The notes: a model not told the origin generated them from the letters alone. DNA of 34,013 bases from Pseudomonadota bacterium (GCA_027623555.1 JAQBSZ010000042.1:1-34013), one strand, 5' to 3'; counted from the first letter of the stretch, positions 16,704-25,380 are shown. Translations and numbers: made by a program.

Positions 16704-18137
16704 ATGGAAATGATAATTCAAGCGTCTTATTTAATCGCCGCGGCCTTCTTCATCCTTGGTCTGAAACAAATGAGCTCACCGGTAACCGCTCGCCGCGGTA
16801 TTGTGTGGGCTGGCGGCGGCATGGTACTGGCTACCCTGGTGACGTTCGCGGCTCCGGAGATTACCGGTAGCGAACAGGCCGGCACCAACATAGTTCTTAT
16901 TGTTATCGCCATAGCCATCGGTGGCGGTTATGCGTGGGTCAGCGGCAAGAAAGTGGCGATGACTGACATGCCGCAGATGATTGCCATGTATAACGGCATG
17001 GGTGGTGGTGCGGCGGCCACAATTGCCGCCGTCGAGCTTCTTAAGGCGGTCACCGAAGCATCACACGACCCGACAGGCAACACCACGATCGCCGATGTTC
17101 TGGGTGCCGATGTGGCGATTCTTGGGATACTTGGCGCCATAATCGGAACGATCTCGTTCAGCGGCAGTATCATCGCGTGGGCAAAGCTGGATGGACGACT
17201 GAACCGGAGCAAGCTGCTTCCGGCTCAACATATTGTCAATGCGTTCGTCGCTATCGCTACTGTTGGGTTTGCCGTGGCTATTTATTTCAGTGCTGACCTG
17301 AACACAATCATCATTTTCTATGCACTGGCGCTCGTGCTTGGCATCTTCATAACGGTCCCTGTCGGTGGCGCCGACATGCCGGTCATCATCTCTCTTTTCA
17401 ATGCCCTGACCGGATTAGCAGTAGGATTCGAAGGTTATGTGTTGGGTAACGCGGCGATGATCATCGCCGGCATCGTGGTGGGTTCAGCTGGAAGCCTGCT
17501 GACTCAACTGATGGCGGTAGCCATGAATCGTTCAGTCGCTAACGTATTCTTCGCCGGTGTCGGTACCGATAGTGGCGCGGTAACAGGTGATGGCAGCGAA
17601 GGCATCATGAAAGAGATACAGGCCCAGGATGCCGGTATCCTGATGGCCTTCGCCAGCCAGGTAGTCATCATTCCCGGTTACGGTATGGCAGTAGCACAGG
17701 CACAGCACAAGATCTGGGAACTAACCCAGCTTCTTAATGAACAGGGCGTCTCCGTGAAATTTGCCATTCACCCGGTCGCCGGTCGTATGCCGGGACACAT
17801 GAACGTGCTGCTTGCCGAAGCAGGCGTTCCCTATGACATGATTTATGACATGGACGATATTAACGCGGACTTCAAGAACACCACCGTAGCGCTGGTAATT
17901 GGTGCGAACGATGTAGTAAATCCGTCTGCCAAGACAGATACCAGCAGCCCGCTCTATGGCATGCCGATTCTGGATGCCTTCAAATCGGACAACGTTATCG
18001 TGATCAAGCGTGGTCGTGGCACCGGTTTCTCGGGCGTAGAGAATCCGTTGTTTTTCGCCGACAACACGAAGATGCTATTTGGTGATGGGCAGAAGGCGGC
18101 GAGCCAACTGATCCAGGCAGTCAAGGAACTAACATAG
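16704..18137 (+). CDS. pntB: NAD(P) transhydrogenase subunit beta
   Basis: A 477-residue subunit with an N-terminal membrane domain (about nine hydrophobic helices, residues 1-270) and the C-terminal NADP(H)-binding domain III. The latter shows IPGYGMAVAQAQH, FAIHPVAGRMPGHMNVLLAEA, DINADFKNTTVALVIGANDVVNP and KRGRGTGFSGVENPLF, all near-invariant in the family. AGGGA lies upstream of the ATG. It completes the transhydrogenase encoded with pntAA and pntAB. The RDD gene follows 47 bases later and may ride on the same transcript. Confidence 0.95.
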   Translation: MEMIIQASYLIAAAFFILGLKQMSSPVTARRGIVWAGGGMVLATLVTFAAPEITGSEQAGTNIVLIVIAIAIGGGYAWVSGKKVAMTDMPQMIAMYNGMGGGAAATIAAVELLKAVTEASHDPTGNTTIADVLGADVAILGILGAIIGTISFSGSIIAWAKLDGRLNRSKLLPAQHIVNAFVAIATVGFAVAIYFSADLNTIIIFYALALVLGIFITVPVGGADMPVIISLFNALTGLAVGFEGYVLGNAAMIIAGIVVGSAGSLLTQLMAVAMNRSVANVFFAGVGTDSGAVTGDGSEGIMKEIQAQDAGILMAFASQVVIIPGYGMAVAQAQHKIWELTQLLNEQGVSVKFAIHPVAGRMPGHMNVLLAEAGVPYDMIYDMDDINADFKNTTVALVIGANDVVNPSAKTDTSSPLYGMPILDAFKSDNVIVIKRGRGTGFSGVENPLFFADNTKMLFGDGQKAASQLIQAVKELT

Positions 18138-18184
18138 AATCAAAGGGATCAGAGTCATCACCCGAGTTCCCTCGAGCCGGGCTG

Positions 18185-18625
18185 ATGCGCCGCCTGGCCG
18201 CCCTCCTCTACGACGGATTCCTGGTCGCCGCCATCTGGATGGTGCTGGGCTTTACTTTGCAGCTGTTTGTCGGACCCGACACCAATCAATTGGTGGATGG
18301 CCGGGTGCAGACCAATCCGGAGCTGGGCAATATCCTGTTTGTGTTAATGGTGGCGAGTTGCGCCGGATTCTATGTGTACTTCTGGACTCGCAGCGGCCAG
18401 ACCCTGGGGATGATCGCCTGGCGTATCAAGGTTGTGAATCTGAAAGGCTACCCGCTTAATCCAATTCAGGCGTTGCTTCGCTTCATCGCGGCATGGCCGG
18501 CATTTTTCATGCTCGGGCTTGGCTATCTGTCGATGTATCTCGATCCGAATGGGGATGCCATGCATGACAAACTGTCGAGCAGTAAAGTGGTGTTGCTACC
18601 GAAATCGCACCAACCCTTTCAATAA
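18185..18625 (+). CDS. RDD family membrane protein
   Basis: A 146-residue protein with three transmembrane segments and the RDD pattern: RRLAALLYDGFLVAA at the start, TLGMIAWRIKVV in the middle, and DPNGDAMHDKLSSSKVV at the end. The family is of unsettled function, with some members linked to ion transport. The start is odd: codons just upstream read PEFPRAGL in frame, which resembles the usual N-terminus of these proteins, yet there is no ATG, GTG or TTG between there and an in-frame stop at 18083. Either the ATG at 18185 is used, or the true start is non-standard. It follows pntB closely. Confidence 0.8.
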   Translation: MRRLAALLYDGFLVAAIWMVLGFTLQLFVGPDTNQLVDGRVQTNPELGNILFVLMVASCAGFYVYFWTRSGQTLGMIAWRIKVVNLKGYPLNPIQALLRFIAAWPAFFMLGLGYLSMYLDPNGDAMHDKLSSSKVVLLPKSHQPFQ

Positions 18626-18724
18626 TCGAGCCCGTAAACCGACGCACTGCAACCCAGTCTGAAATCAGCCTTACTCCAGTGGTCGCCATTTACAGATTCA
18701 GCCAAGCATTGTGCTATACCGCAG

Positions 18725-19117
18725 TTAGGGCGCTACGATAATGATCTCGTCCATGCCATCGTTTGGATCAAGATTTGACTCTCCGGCGGGAAAACCCATC
18801 TCTAGAAGAACATTTGCAACGATATTTGTGTACTCTGCATCCAGTAATGATCCAGGGTTATCCGCAGGCATTTCTGCAACAATCATGTAGTAGAAGTTCA
18901 ATAGAGGCTTATCAATCCAACCTTTCCATGTGTCTCTGTAAAATTTCAGGTCGTGGCATACTTTACAGTTAGTTTCGTAAACACCTTGTCCCGCTGCCAC
19001 TTGCTCAATGGTAAAAACACCGTCTTTTATAGTCTTTCCCTGGGAATAGGATGGCGAAACAAACAGAATTGTCAGGAATAATGTAACCGGGAGAACCACT
19101 CCAAAATTTTTGAACAT
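18725..19117 (-). CDS. Small periplasmic cytochrome c
   Basis: A 130-residue exported c-type cytochrome. The signal peptide is clear (VVLPVTLFLTILFVSPSYSQ, residues 7-26). One haem site CKVCH lies at about residue 52, preceded by GQGVYETN, a common class I pattern. The probable axial Met is in AEMPADNPG. The length and single haem fit a soluble electron carrier, possibly for an oxidase or a quinoprotein. It is AT-rich and marks the start of the accessory stretch; no gene partner is adjacent on its strand. Confidence 0.85.
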   Translation of the reverse strand: MFKNFGVVLPVTLFLTILFVSPSYSQGKTIKDGVFTIEQVAAGQGVYETNCKVCHDLKFYRDTWKGWIDKPLLNFYYMIVAEMPADNPGSLLDAEYTNIVANVLLEMGFPAGESNLDPNDGMDEIIIVAP

Positions 19118-19136
19118 CTACGTTTCCTTAACATCA

Positions 19137-19152
19137 ACGCTAGCGTTTTTTC
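19137..19152 (+). other. Palindrome AACGCTAGCGTT followed by a T-run
   Basis: A 12-base palindrome near 19138-19149 runs into TTTTT on the plus strand, as a very short terminator would. It lies upstream of the cytochrome gene, so an operator is the other option. Evidence is weak. Confidence 0.25.
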
Positions 19153-19279
19153 AAGCACATACTTCAAACTATGAAGTCCTCGACCATTGCGGGATTGAGC
19201 AACGCAGTAATGGCGGCATCTTCATGCAATTACCAGGCAGCACCTGAAATTGTCAGCGCCGCTTGAGCAAGCCTGAACT

Positions 19280-19636
19280 TCAATCCCTCCGGTAAGAGAG
19301 GATCGGCTCGAAGCCGCCAATGATCATGCGCTTGCCGTCGAATGGCATTTCGCCCATGTCCGCCATACGCGGGTCGTCAATCATGCCCTTATGCGCCCTG
19401 GCGCCCGTTTCACGGTCCGGCCAGACGATCCAGGACAAGACAACCTTCTCACCGGGCTCGGCCTTGATCGCCTTGCGATAGTCCGTGTGCTCGCCATCGG
19501 GTACTTCAAGCTCCCAATTCTCAAAGATCTCAAGTGCACCAAAATCCTTGGCGATCTCGGCGAAGAGATTGGCAATACGGACATAATCGTCCTTCCTCTC
19601 CTCAGGCACACCGAGGACATACGTGTTGATATACAT
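19280..19636 (-). CDS. DUF1428 (YbaA-like) family protein
   Basis: A 118-residue cytosolic protein of the DUF1428 family, a dimeric alpha/beta-barrel fold of unknown role. The N-terminus MYINTYVLGVPEERKDDY, the central ENWELEVPDGEHTDYRKA and the C-terminal FDGKRMIIGGFEPIL are typical. GAGAG lies upstream of the ATG. It is a stand-alone gene and lies just beyond the left edge of the cassette cluster. Confidence 0.88.
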   Translation of the reverse strand: MYINTYVLGVPEERKDDYVRIANLFAEIAKDFGALEIFENWELEVPDGEHTDYRKAIKAEPGEKVVLSWIVWPDRETGARAHKGMIDDPRMADMGEMPFDGKRMIIGGFEPILSYRRD

Positions 19637-19716
19637 CGTTCGTTCTCTCCCAAATTAGCGCTCGAAAGCGCGAGGACGCGCCTGCCGTACTACGCCTGTA
19701 ATAATAGGCACAGTCT

Positions 19717-19806
19717 GCGTAGAGGGGCTTATGACAGAATGGCGCACCCATTCACAAGCCCTGCGGAGCAGGCTGTAACCTTGATTTGTTTGTTTGATTG
19801 TTACGC
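19717..19806 (-). other. attC-like recombination site A (degenerate outer core)
   Basis: On the minus strand the site opens with GCGTAAC at the stop of the DUF998 pseudogene and ends near TCTACGC, which has lost the GTT of a normal R' core. Between them is a strong imperfect hairpin: GGCTTGTGA pairs with TCATAAGCC and ATGG with CCAT. The block CAAACAAATCA, then TTGTGAATGG, then CCATT.TGTCA is shared with site B 1.4 kb away. Length 90 bases. Its place directly after a gene fits an integron cassette. Confidence 0.55.
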
Positions 19807-20445
19807 ATTGGCATCTGGATCTCTCTGGGTTTTACTGGTAAAGAGCAATCCGACAAGTAGAAACCACGCGAAGTAAAAAGCGAACGCAACGCGTTGAGCC
19901 AATCCCGGATTATCCGACAGGTACGGCAACTCGCTCGCAGCAATATTTAGAAAGAGACTTGCAATGGCAAAAAAACTTAAACCTGAGCAGATTGTGGTCA
20001 GTTTTTTCCAATAAGAATTGCGCTTGACGTGGAGCACTAATATCACGGTAGCGATAACCCAGGGAAATCCCGATACAAAGCTCATAACGATATGTCCAAT
20101 TGTCCATGCTGATTCCATATAGGGTGAACCATCTTGCATTTCAGCTGGAATAATTCCAGTTCCAGAAAAACCTAAGCCAGATATAATCAAAAGCCAGTAA
20201 AGTGAAGTTCGGCGGCCATCTATCTGGATTGCAACACCAGCGCCACAAACAGCAAGTAATATACCAGGAATAACGAAGCCAATCAGATTCCAAGCTATTG
20301 CATTAGGCGCTCCAAAGGCTCCAAGCTCGCTGATAGCTTTATGAAAATGTGTATATCAAGGATACATGGCGGCAAATACGAATAGCGCTCCCCAGAAAAT
20401 CACCATCGCTGACACACCGGCTGTAGAGATTAATTTATGGGTCAT
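19801..20445 (-). pseudogene. DUF998 membrane protein, interrupted by a TGA codon
   Basis: Read from the ATG at 20445 the frame gives 29 residues ending MYP, then TGA at 20356-20358, then continues open for 184 codons to the stop at 19801. The whole is about 214 residues with six hydrophobic segments and the DUF998 pattern (YTHFHKAISELGAFGAPN, about residue 31 on). The family normally has YPGYSH at this point, so TGA most likely replaces a GGA Gly codon by one base change. There is no frameshift. A shorter product from a TTG at 20190 is possible but would lack the first helices. It is the last gene of the cassette cluster, followed by attC site A. Confidence 0.8.
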
Positions 20446-20623
20446 TGCCGAATTCGCTTAGTTGCCTATCGCCTCTGCAAATGATTGGCTGCGTCTTTTA
20501 TTGAATTAATTGTTTAGTAGCATTCTATTCAGCCATGCGCTTCTTAGCATTGAAGCTCTAGATCAAATTGAATAGATCGTCATCCGACCGACTCCTCTAA
20601 ACTTTCTTAGAAACTAAATGCTT

Positions 20624-20699
20624 ACATAACCAGCAACCTTGCCGCAGGCCCGTTTTTAGGCCGCAGGTCAACGATTTATCATTGATGTTATTGTTAGGC
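20624..20699 (-). other. attC-like recombination site C
   Basis: On the minus strand it begins GCCTAAC, a full match to the R'' core RYYYAAC, directly after the DUF2391 stop, and ends GTTATGT as R'. A central stem forms from GGCC and GGGCC around TAAAAACG. It is 76 bases long. About 180 bases without a gene separate it from the next cassette gene. Confidence 0.6.
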
Positions 20700-20701
20700 G
20701 T

Positions 20702-21097
20702 TTACTCTTTATCAAAGCTATCCACAATTATAGCTCCCATAGAAGCAGGCATAGTAATTACTATCAGGCGTTTAAATGCCACAAGTGAGTCAGTAAATAG
20801 CGGGAATTTATTTAATGAAAAAAGCACTAACGCAACAATTATTGCTGTAATTGTATAAGCAATAGCTATACGCCACAAAAAAACAGGGACTCTGTATTTG
20901 ATATTGCCTTGGAATACACTCTCATATGCGAAAAAGCCTAAGAATGTAATAGAAAGGATAAATACCATTAGAAGGTTAGTAAAAGGAAGTGTCTCGCCCA
21001 GTCTCCAAGCTTCTTCGGAGAACGATATAGGAACTGCTAAAGCAAAAGCTCCAATAGCAACTTGACTCGCATCCTCCAAGTTAAAACTCAATTCCAT
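20702..21097 (-). CDS. DUF2391 (TIGR02587-like) integral membrane protein, cassette gene
   Basis: A 131-residue protein with four hydrophobic segments. The N-terminal AVPISFSEEAWRLGETLP matches the DUF2391 pattern (a Glu-Glu-x-Trp motif before a helix); the function of the family is unknown. I chose the ATG at 21097; the TTG at 21109 lies inside the R' core of attC site B, the cassette boundary. There is no room for a promoter of its own, so expression would rely on read-through from upstream. It is the only intact gene of the four cassettes and is AT-rich. Confidence 0.75.
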   Translation of the reverse strand: MELSFNLEDASQVAIGAFALAVPISFSEEAWRLGETLPFTNLLMVFILSITFLGFFAYESVFQGNIKYRVPVFLWRIAIAYTITAIIVALVLFSLNKFPLFTDSLVAFKRLIVITMPASMGAIIVDSFDKE

Positions 21098-21104
21098 TAT
21101 GATT

Positions 21105-21217
21105 GCCAAACGCCCTTAATAGTAGGAGCAGGATATGCGAGTGGTATTGTGACAAAATGGCCGCTGGCCATTCACAAACCTGCCAATGCATTCTGCTTCC
21201 TTTCTGATTTGTTTGCT
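21105..21217 (-). other. attC-like recombination site B
   Basis: On the minus strand the site begins AGCAAAC, overlapping the stop codon of the preceding gene, and ends GTTTGGC. In between, TTGTGA pairs with TCACAA and ATGGCC with GGCCAT around a 3-base loop, a near-perfect stem. Length 113 bases. TGATTTGTTTG and CATTCACAA on the plus strand are also found in site A. The form is that of a foldable attC site. Confidence 0.65.
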
Positions 21218-21736
21218 ATGCATCCGTGCCATCACCATCTTTAACGAATTTGAATGTAGGGAATAACTCCCATATCGGAGGAACATTGGGATGTTGCTTA
21301 CGTGCTTTCTCAATAAATTCCACTTGGAGAAAGTGAGCTTGGCATCACTCCACCAGGCTCCTGCTCCGTGCGAGGTAAATGCAATAGCTCCGAAAACAAA
21401 CGCGTCATAAGACCCCGCAGGAATATAGCGGTCTCGAACCATATACATTGCTTGTTCTGTAAATTGCAAAAATCTATGTATAAAAGTGTCAAAGCTGAGC
21501 TTTTCTTCAACGGATAGCGAATTGAAATCTTCGGTTCCTCGATTAACTATTTCTACCAGCTCTCGATCTTCCATTTCAATGTACCAATCATGAAATTATT
21601 TGATTAGGTCTCGATGGCTTGAAATCCTTGCTACTTGGTTATTGTCTTTCAGTTGTACTGATAAATACACAAGCGCAATTAGAACTAATACAGCTCCAAT
21701 AAATTCACCAATATTTCCTAGTTCTTGAAGTGTCAT
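21216..21736 (-). pseudogene. Cassette gene of an unnamed membrane-anchored family, two lesions
   Basis: The frame from the ATG at 21736 gives an N-terminal helix (MTLQELGNIGEFIGAVLVLI) followed by VQLKDNNQVAR, the usual start of a widespread hypothetical family. A TAA at 21596-21598 stops it at codon 47, but the same frame continues (FHDWYIEMEDRELVEIVNRG) until about 21325-21335, where a one-base deletion must be restored to read VEFIEKARKQHPNVPP and end at the TAG at 21216. About 173 codons in all. Start, stop and length fit one ancestral gene between attC sites D and B. Function is unknown. Confidence 0.75.
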
Positions 21737-21747
21737 CTACGTTGTAT

Positions 21748-21807
21748 GCATAACGCTCTTCATAAGGCGTGCAGCTCGCTGCATTGCTTTTCATTTGGTT
21801 GTTATGT
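21748..21807 (-). other. attC-like recombination site D, 60 bases
   Basis: On the minus strand ACATAAC (21807-21801) and GTTATGC (21754-21748) are the inverted outer cores, with CTTATGAAGAGCGTTATGC closely matching the 3' half of known attC sites. A central stem TGCAGC-GA-GCTGCA is perfect. The length is that of the classical 59-base element. The next gene starts 12 bases after the site. Confidence 0.75.
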
Positions 21808-21817
21808 TTCGCTTGCT

Positions 21818-22275
21818 CTATAGTTCAGAATACTTTTCTTCCAGATACACTGCGAAATCTTCGCTGACTAATTGTCTTTAGAAGCTCCATTGTTCGCTAA
21901 AGAAATCGTTGCTCACGTACGATTCAAGAAAAACAAGATCCTCATTATTGATTAATCCTGCGCGTAAAGAAGCATAGTATGCATCCCATGCAAATAGGAC
22001 AGTAGCATAGTAATTGAGAAGAAGAGATATCTGATCTTGAATTAATTCTGTGGTTACAATTGAATCATTCTGGGATTGAACTGCTAGATTCCGCATTTCA
22101 GGATTTTCGATCACAAGACTTGTTACTCAAATAATACTATCTGCAAGACTTCTTTGAACTTCTGCTCTGGCAAGTGCGGAATTCTGCCGAATCTCGGGCC
22201 CGACAAAGAGTAGTGAGGCGATAACACCAAAACTCCTAAAGTTTCGACTACTTCTTTCGTAGCAAATGAACTCAT
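21818..22275 (-). pseudogene. Cassette gene of an unnamed membrane-anchored family, three lesions
   Basis: The ATG at 22275 reads MSSFATKEVVETLGV. A one-base deletion near 22230 (GGAGTTTTGG) must then be restored to give FGVIASLLFVGPEIRQN and ALARAEVQRSLADSII, which is the standard start of a common hypothetical family. A TGA at 22127-22129 follows, then the frame is open (ENPEMRNLAVQ, FAWDAYYASLRAGL, ESYVSNDFFSEQWS) to a TAA at 21878-21880, and after it RQLVSEDFAVYLEEKY to the true stop at 21818. About 152 codons. It resembles the neighbouring cassette gene in plan (membrane helix then soluble domain). Clearly non-functional. Confidence 0.75.
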
Positions 22276-22449
22276 ATTGCTCGATATTCCGAAATCCAAG
22301 TAGCTGTCAGGGTGGTGTAGAGATTCCTAAGAACATAACATATGTATGACAGACTCTTTGTTCATTAACACACTGTATATGCCAAACTGGACATTGCCTG
22401 AATTGTCATTAAAACCAGCAAGATACCACATAATATGGCGAATTCAGCT

Positions 22450-22824
22450 TCAAGCATTGTACTCGGGTTGCCGCCACAGATAGATACTTACCCCGGCGCC
22501 AATTGCTGCCAAGAGTAAACACAGCGATGGCGTGGCGACAATCCAGCAGGAAATTCCCATACTGATCCATACCACCGTGATGGCTCGAATCTTGACTCGT
22601 CTGGGAATCCCCTGACCTGCCTCGAAACTGCGGATGATGGCACCGAAGTGCTTATTGTTAACTAGCCAGGTGTGGAGTCGCTCGGAGGAGCGAGCAAAAC
22701 AGAACCCTGCCAACAAGACCAGGGGCACGGTGGGCAGCAACGGCAAGAATGCTCCGATAACTCCCAATGCGAGGGAGATGACACCGGCGACAATTAGCAA
22801 CCAGTGTTTGAGTGGTGTCAACAT
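22450..22824 (-). CDS. DUF454 (YbaN-like) inner membrane protein
   Basis: A 124-residue protein of the DUF454/YbaN family with three or four hydrophobic segments. The core GVIGAFLPLLPTVPLVLLAG and the following CFARSSERLHTWLVNNKHFG, then GQGIPRRVK, are family hallmarks. GGGGAG lies directly upstream of the ATG. The function is unknown. It lies to the right of the cassette cluster, separated by 174 bases in which I see no gene, and it is not followed by an attC-like site, so it is probably resident chromosome. Confidence 0.9.
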   Translation of the reverse strand: MLTPLKHWLLIVAGVISLALGVIGAFLPLLPTVPLVLLAGFCFARSSERLHTWLVNNKHFGAIIRSFEAGQGIPRRVKIRAITVVWISMGISCWIVATPSLCLLLAAIGAGVSIYLWRQPEYNA

Positions 22825-22962
22825 CTACTCCCCAAAACCAGGCGGTTATCCATTGTGCAAAAAATCTTCAATTCAAAAGCCAGGGTTTTGTCCGCGAATT
22901 CTTCCATAGCCTAATTGTTAACGTCTGAGTCATCGGCGGTCCTTCTGCTTGCATGGCCTTAA

Positions 22963-25206
22963 TTAGCGCGACAGTTCCCGCACTCTTGCTGCCGCATTGG
23001 TAAGCACAGTGGCCGCCGCCTCAACTTCTTCTGCTACCAATTCATACCTTCGTTCTTCGATGGCTTCCCGCACTCCAGGTATCGTCTTCACACCATAACC
23101 GGTATAAAAGCCAGGCGCATAAATATGATGAGTAAACCAGGGCCGTCCCGGCAAGCCGGTATCGTCAGTTAGCGCGCGTTCGATGGTATAGAGTAATCTA
23201 TTCTCTTGTTCTGAGGCGGATGCACCGGAGTTGGCAATCTTCGTATACTCATCCGCCGCTTTCTCCAGTTCATCCAGTGCATTCTTCAGCGGGGCGAAAT
23301 TGAAATGCGGGACCTCCGGTTTGCGCACCGGCGGGCCATAGGTGCGAGTTGGGTCAAGAGCCAGTTGGTAGACTCCGGAATCTATGCGCGCGTTCTCTGC
23401 CTCGGTCTGTGTGCGTATAGTGTTTCCCAGCTCTTCAATTTCGCTGACATACTGACTGATATTGTCAGCCAGCCCTGTGAACTCGAAGGGTAGTCTTGGT
23501 GCGTTCGCGAGCCGTAACGTCACGCGGCCAGCAACCTGCGAGAGTGCCACGCCGTACACCAAACCGGGGTCAACAAAGCGTGTGTAATGTTCGTAGGTGT
23601 CATACAGCGTGTGATAGCTGCCACCTGCTGCCTCGCCACCGAATCCGATATTCAGTGAAGCAATTCCGAGATGTTGTAGAAATGGCGAATAATCCGAACC
23701 CGACCCCAGTGGACTGATGCGCAGGTCTGCCCGGGATTTCAATTCACCGCGGGCTTTGTCATTACCCGTCACTTCTATTCGCGCGCGGCGACGCTCTGCT
23801 ACCGACACACCAGTTTGCGGATCATTGACGTCGCGCATGATCTCGTTCGCCATCTTCTCCAGGACATGGCTACCGCCGATATTGACGAACCCTCTGCTGT
23901 TACCATCTGTATTGATATAGGCCACGGCACGTTCATCAAGCAATGCGGCATGGTCTTCGACCCATTCCGTTGAGCCAATCAACCCCTCTTCCTCAGCATC
24001 CCAGGCAGCATAGACCACAGTGCGCTTCGGACCATTGCCAGCGGCGGCCAGTTGTCCCAATGCTTTGGCTTCCGCCATTAATGACACCAATCCCGAAATC
24101 GGATCAGCCGCGCCGTGATTCCACCCGTCGTGATGGTTTCCGCGAATCACCCACTGGTCCGGATATTCAGAACCTTCGAGTGTGGCGATCACGTTATACG
24201 CGCGCACCATATCCCAGTTGAATTCCAGTTTCATGCGTACGCGAGCCGGTCCAGGCCACAGGTGATAAGTGATAGGCAATCCACCGCGCCATGCCTCCGG
24301 TACTACTTCACCACCCATGGCAGCGAGTAGCGGTTGCGCATCGCGATAAGAAATAGGTAATACCGGGATCTTGGTGATTGTGGGTGCATCGCTACGGGGC
24401 AGTCGTTGGGCATCGGCAGTTGCTCCGATAAAAGGAGTTAAAACATCGCCTGGGTAGGTTGGCATATCCATCACTGACCCACGTTGCACGCCGCTTTCGT
24501 GCTTGAATGGTCCATCAGGATATGTATCGCCGGCTCCATAGCCATCGTCAGCTGGATCAGAATAGATTATGGTGCCAATGGCTCCCTTTTCAGCAGCTAG
24601 CTTGGGTTTAATACCCCGCCACGATCCACCGTAGCGTGAAATTGCAATTTTTCCGGCGACGCTGATACCGTAACGATCCAGAATCTCGTAATCTTCCGGA
24701 GTACCATAGTTGACGAATACCAATTCTCCTTCAACTTCACCATCGATGGAAAACGCGTTGTATGGAGGCAGCAGATCATTGATGTTGGAGGTACTCGGGT
24801 CCTCCTCCAAAGAATCCTCAGTCAAACCTGCAATAAAACGCGTTGGCGCAACGAGTTCCAGCTCGCGTGTGCGAGGACTGGGAAATAATACTTCGTATTC
24901 AACAATATCAGTGGCGTAACCCCATTCGCGAAAACGCGCGGCGACAAATTCCACCACTTCGTGTCCACGCGCCGATCCTACATGATGAGGTTCGCGGGAT
25001 AACTCTCGCAGCCAGGTATCCAGATCCCTCGTATTGAGGTGGCTGTCGAATTCCGCTTCCAATGCGCGCTGCCTGGCACTGTTTTCGGCATCGAACCCCA
25101 GCAGATTGTCCTGCGCATGGGCAGAAGTTATACCGAAGCGTATAGTAGCTGAGAGTGAAAGGGCAGAAACTGTAAGGGCCAATAAGGTAATTTTGAAAAA
25201 CTGCAT
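22963..25206 (-). CDS. M28 family zinc metallopeptidase, glutamate carboxypeptidase II type
   Basis: A 747-residue exported peptidase: signal peptide to about residue 31 (SAHAQ), a protease-associated domain (about 150-300), the M28 catalytic domain, and a C-terminal dimerisation-like domain (about 610-747). The two-zinc ligands are visible: His358 in NHHDGW, bridging Asp368 in ADPISG, Glu405/Glu406 in WDAEEEGLIGSTEW, Asp434 in INTDGN and His532 in SYHTLYDTYEHY. The match to human GCPII/NAALADase is striking, including SGSDYSPFLQHLGIAS. It would trim C-terminal acidic residues from peptides outside the cytoplasm. The start at 25206 is set by AGGAG and the signal peptide. It stands alone; the substrate is inferred only from the family. 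Confidence 0.92.
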   Translation of the reverse strand: MQFFKITLLALTVSALSLSATIRFGITSAHAQDNLLGFDAENSARQRALEAEFDSHLNTRDLDTWLRELSREPHHVGSARGHEVVEFVAARFREWGYATDIVEYEVLFPSPRTRELELVAPTRFIAGLTEDSLEEDPSTSNINDLLPPYNAFSIDGEVEGELVFVNYGTPEDYEILDRYGISVAGKIAISRYGGSWRGIKPKLAAEKGAIGTIIYSDPADDGYGAGDTYPDGPFKHESGVQRGSVMDMPTYPGDVLTPFIGATADAQRLPRSDAPTITKIPVLPISYRDAQPLLAAMGGEVVPEAWRGGLPITYHLWPGPARVRMKLEFNWDMVRAYNVIATLEGSEYPDQWVIRGNHHDGWNHGAADPISGLVSLMAEAKALGQLAAAGNGPKRTVVYAAWDAEEEGLIGSTEWVEDHAALLDERAVAYINTDGNSRGFVNIGGSHVLEKMANEIMRDVNDPQTGVSVAERRRARIEVTGNDKARGELKSRADLRISPLGSGSDYSPFLQHLGIASLNIGFGGEAAGGSYHTLYDTYEHYTRFVDPGLVYGVALSQVAGRVTLRLANAPRLPFEFTGLADNISQYVSEIEELGNTIRTQTEAENARIDSGVYQLALDPTRTYGPPVRKPEVPHFNFAPLKNALDELEKAADEYTKIANSGASASEQENRLLYTIERALTDDTGLPGRPWFTHHIYAPGFYTGYGVKTIPGVREAIEERRYELVAEEVEAAATVLTNAAARVRELSR

Positions 25207-25380
25207 GCCACTGTCTCCTGTATATTGCACCTGAAAGAGTATCACAGCGCATAAACATAATAAGAATAAAAGCTTTCCGCCGAGCAAGTCCACTTATCGT
25301 AGGTATTCGAGAAAAATCTTAACGTTCGCTTCTGGCCGAAAGCAAAAAACAGGCGGCACTAATAAGCTAATAAATAGTGC

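Noticed and set aside
20446..20623. A further cassette gene between attC site C and the DUF998 pseudogene
   Set aside because: Only ORFs of fewer than 16 codons are present and none has a ribosome site or family-like sequence.
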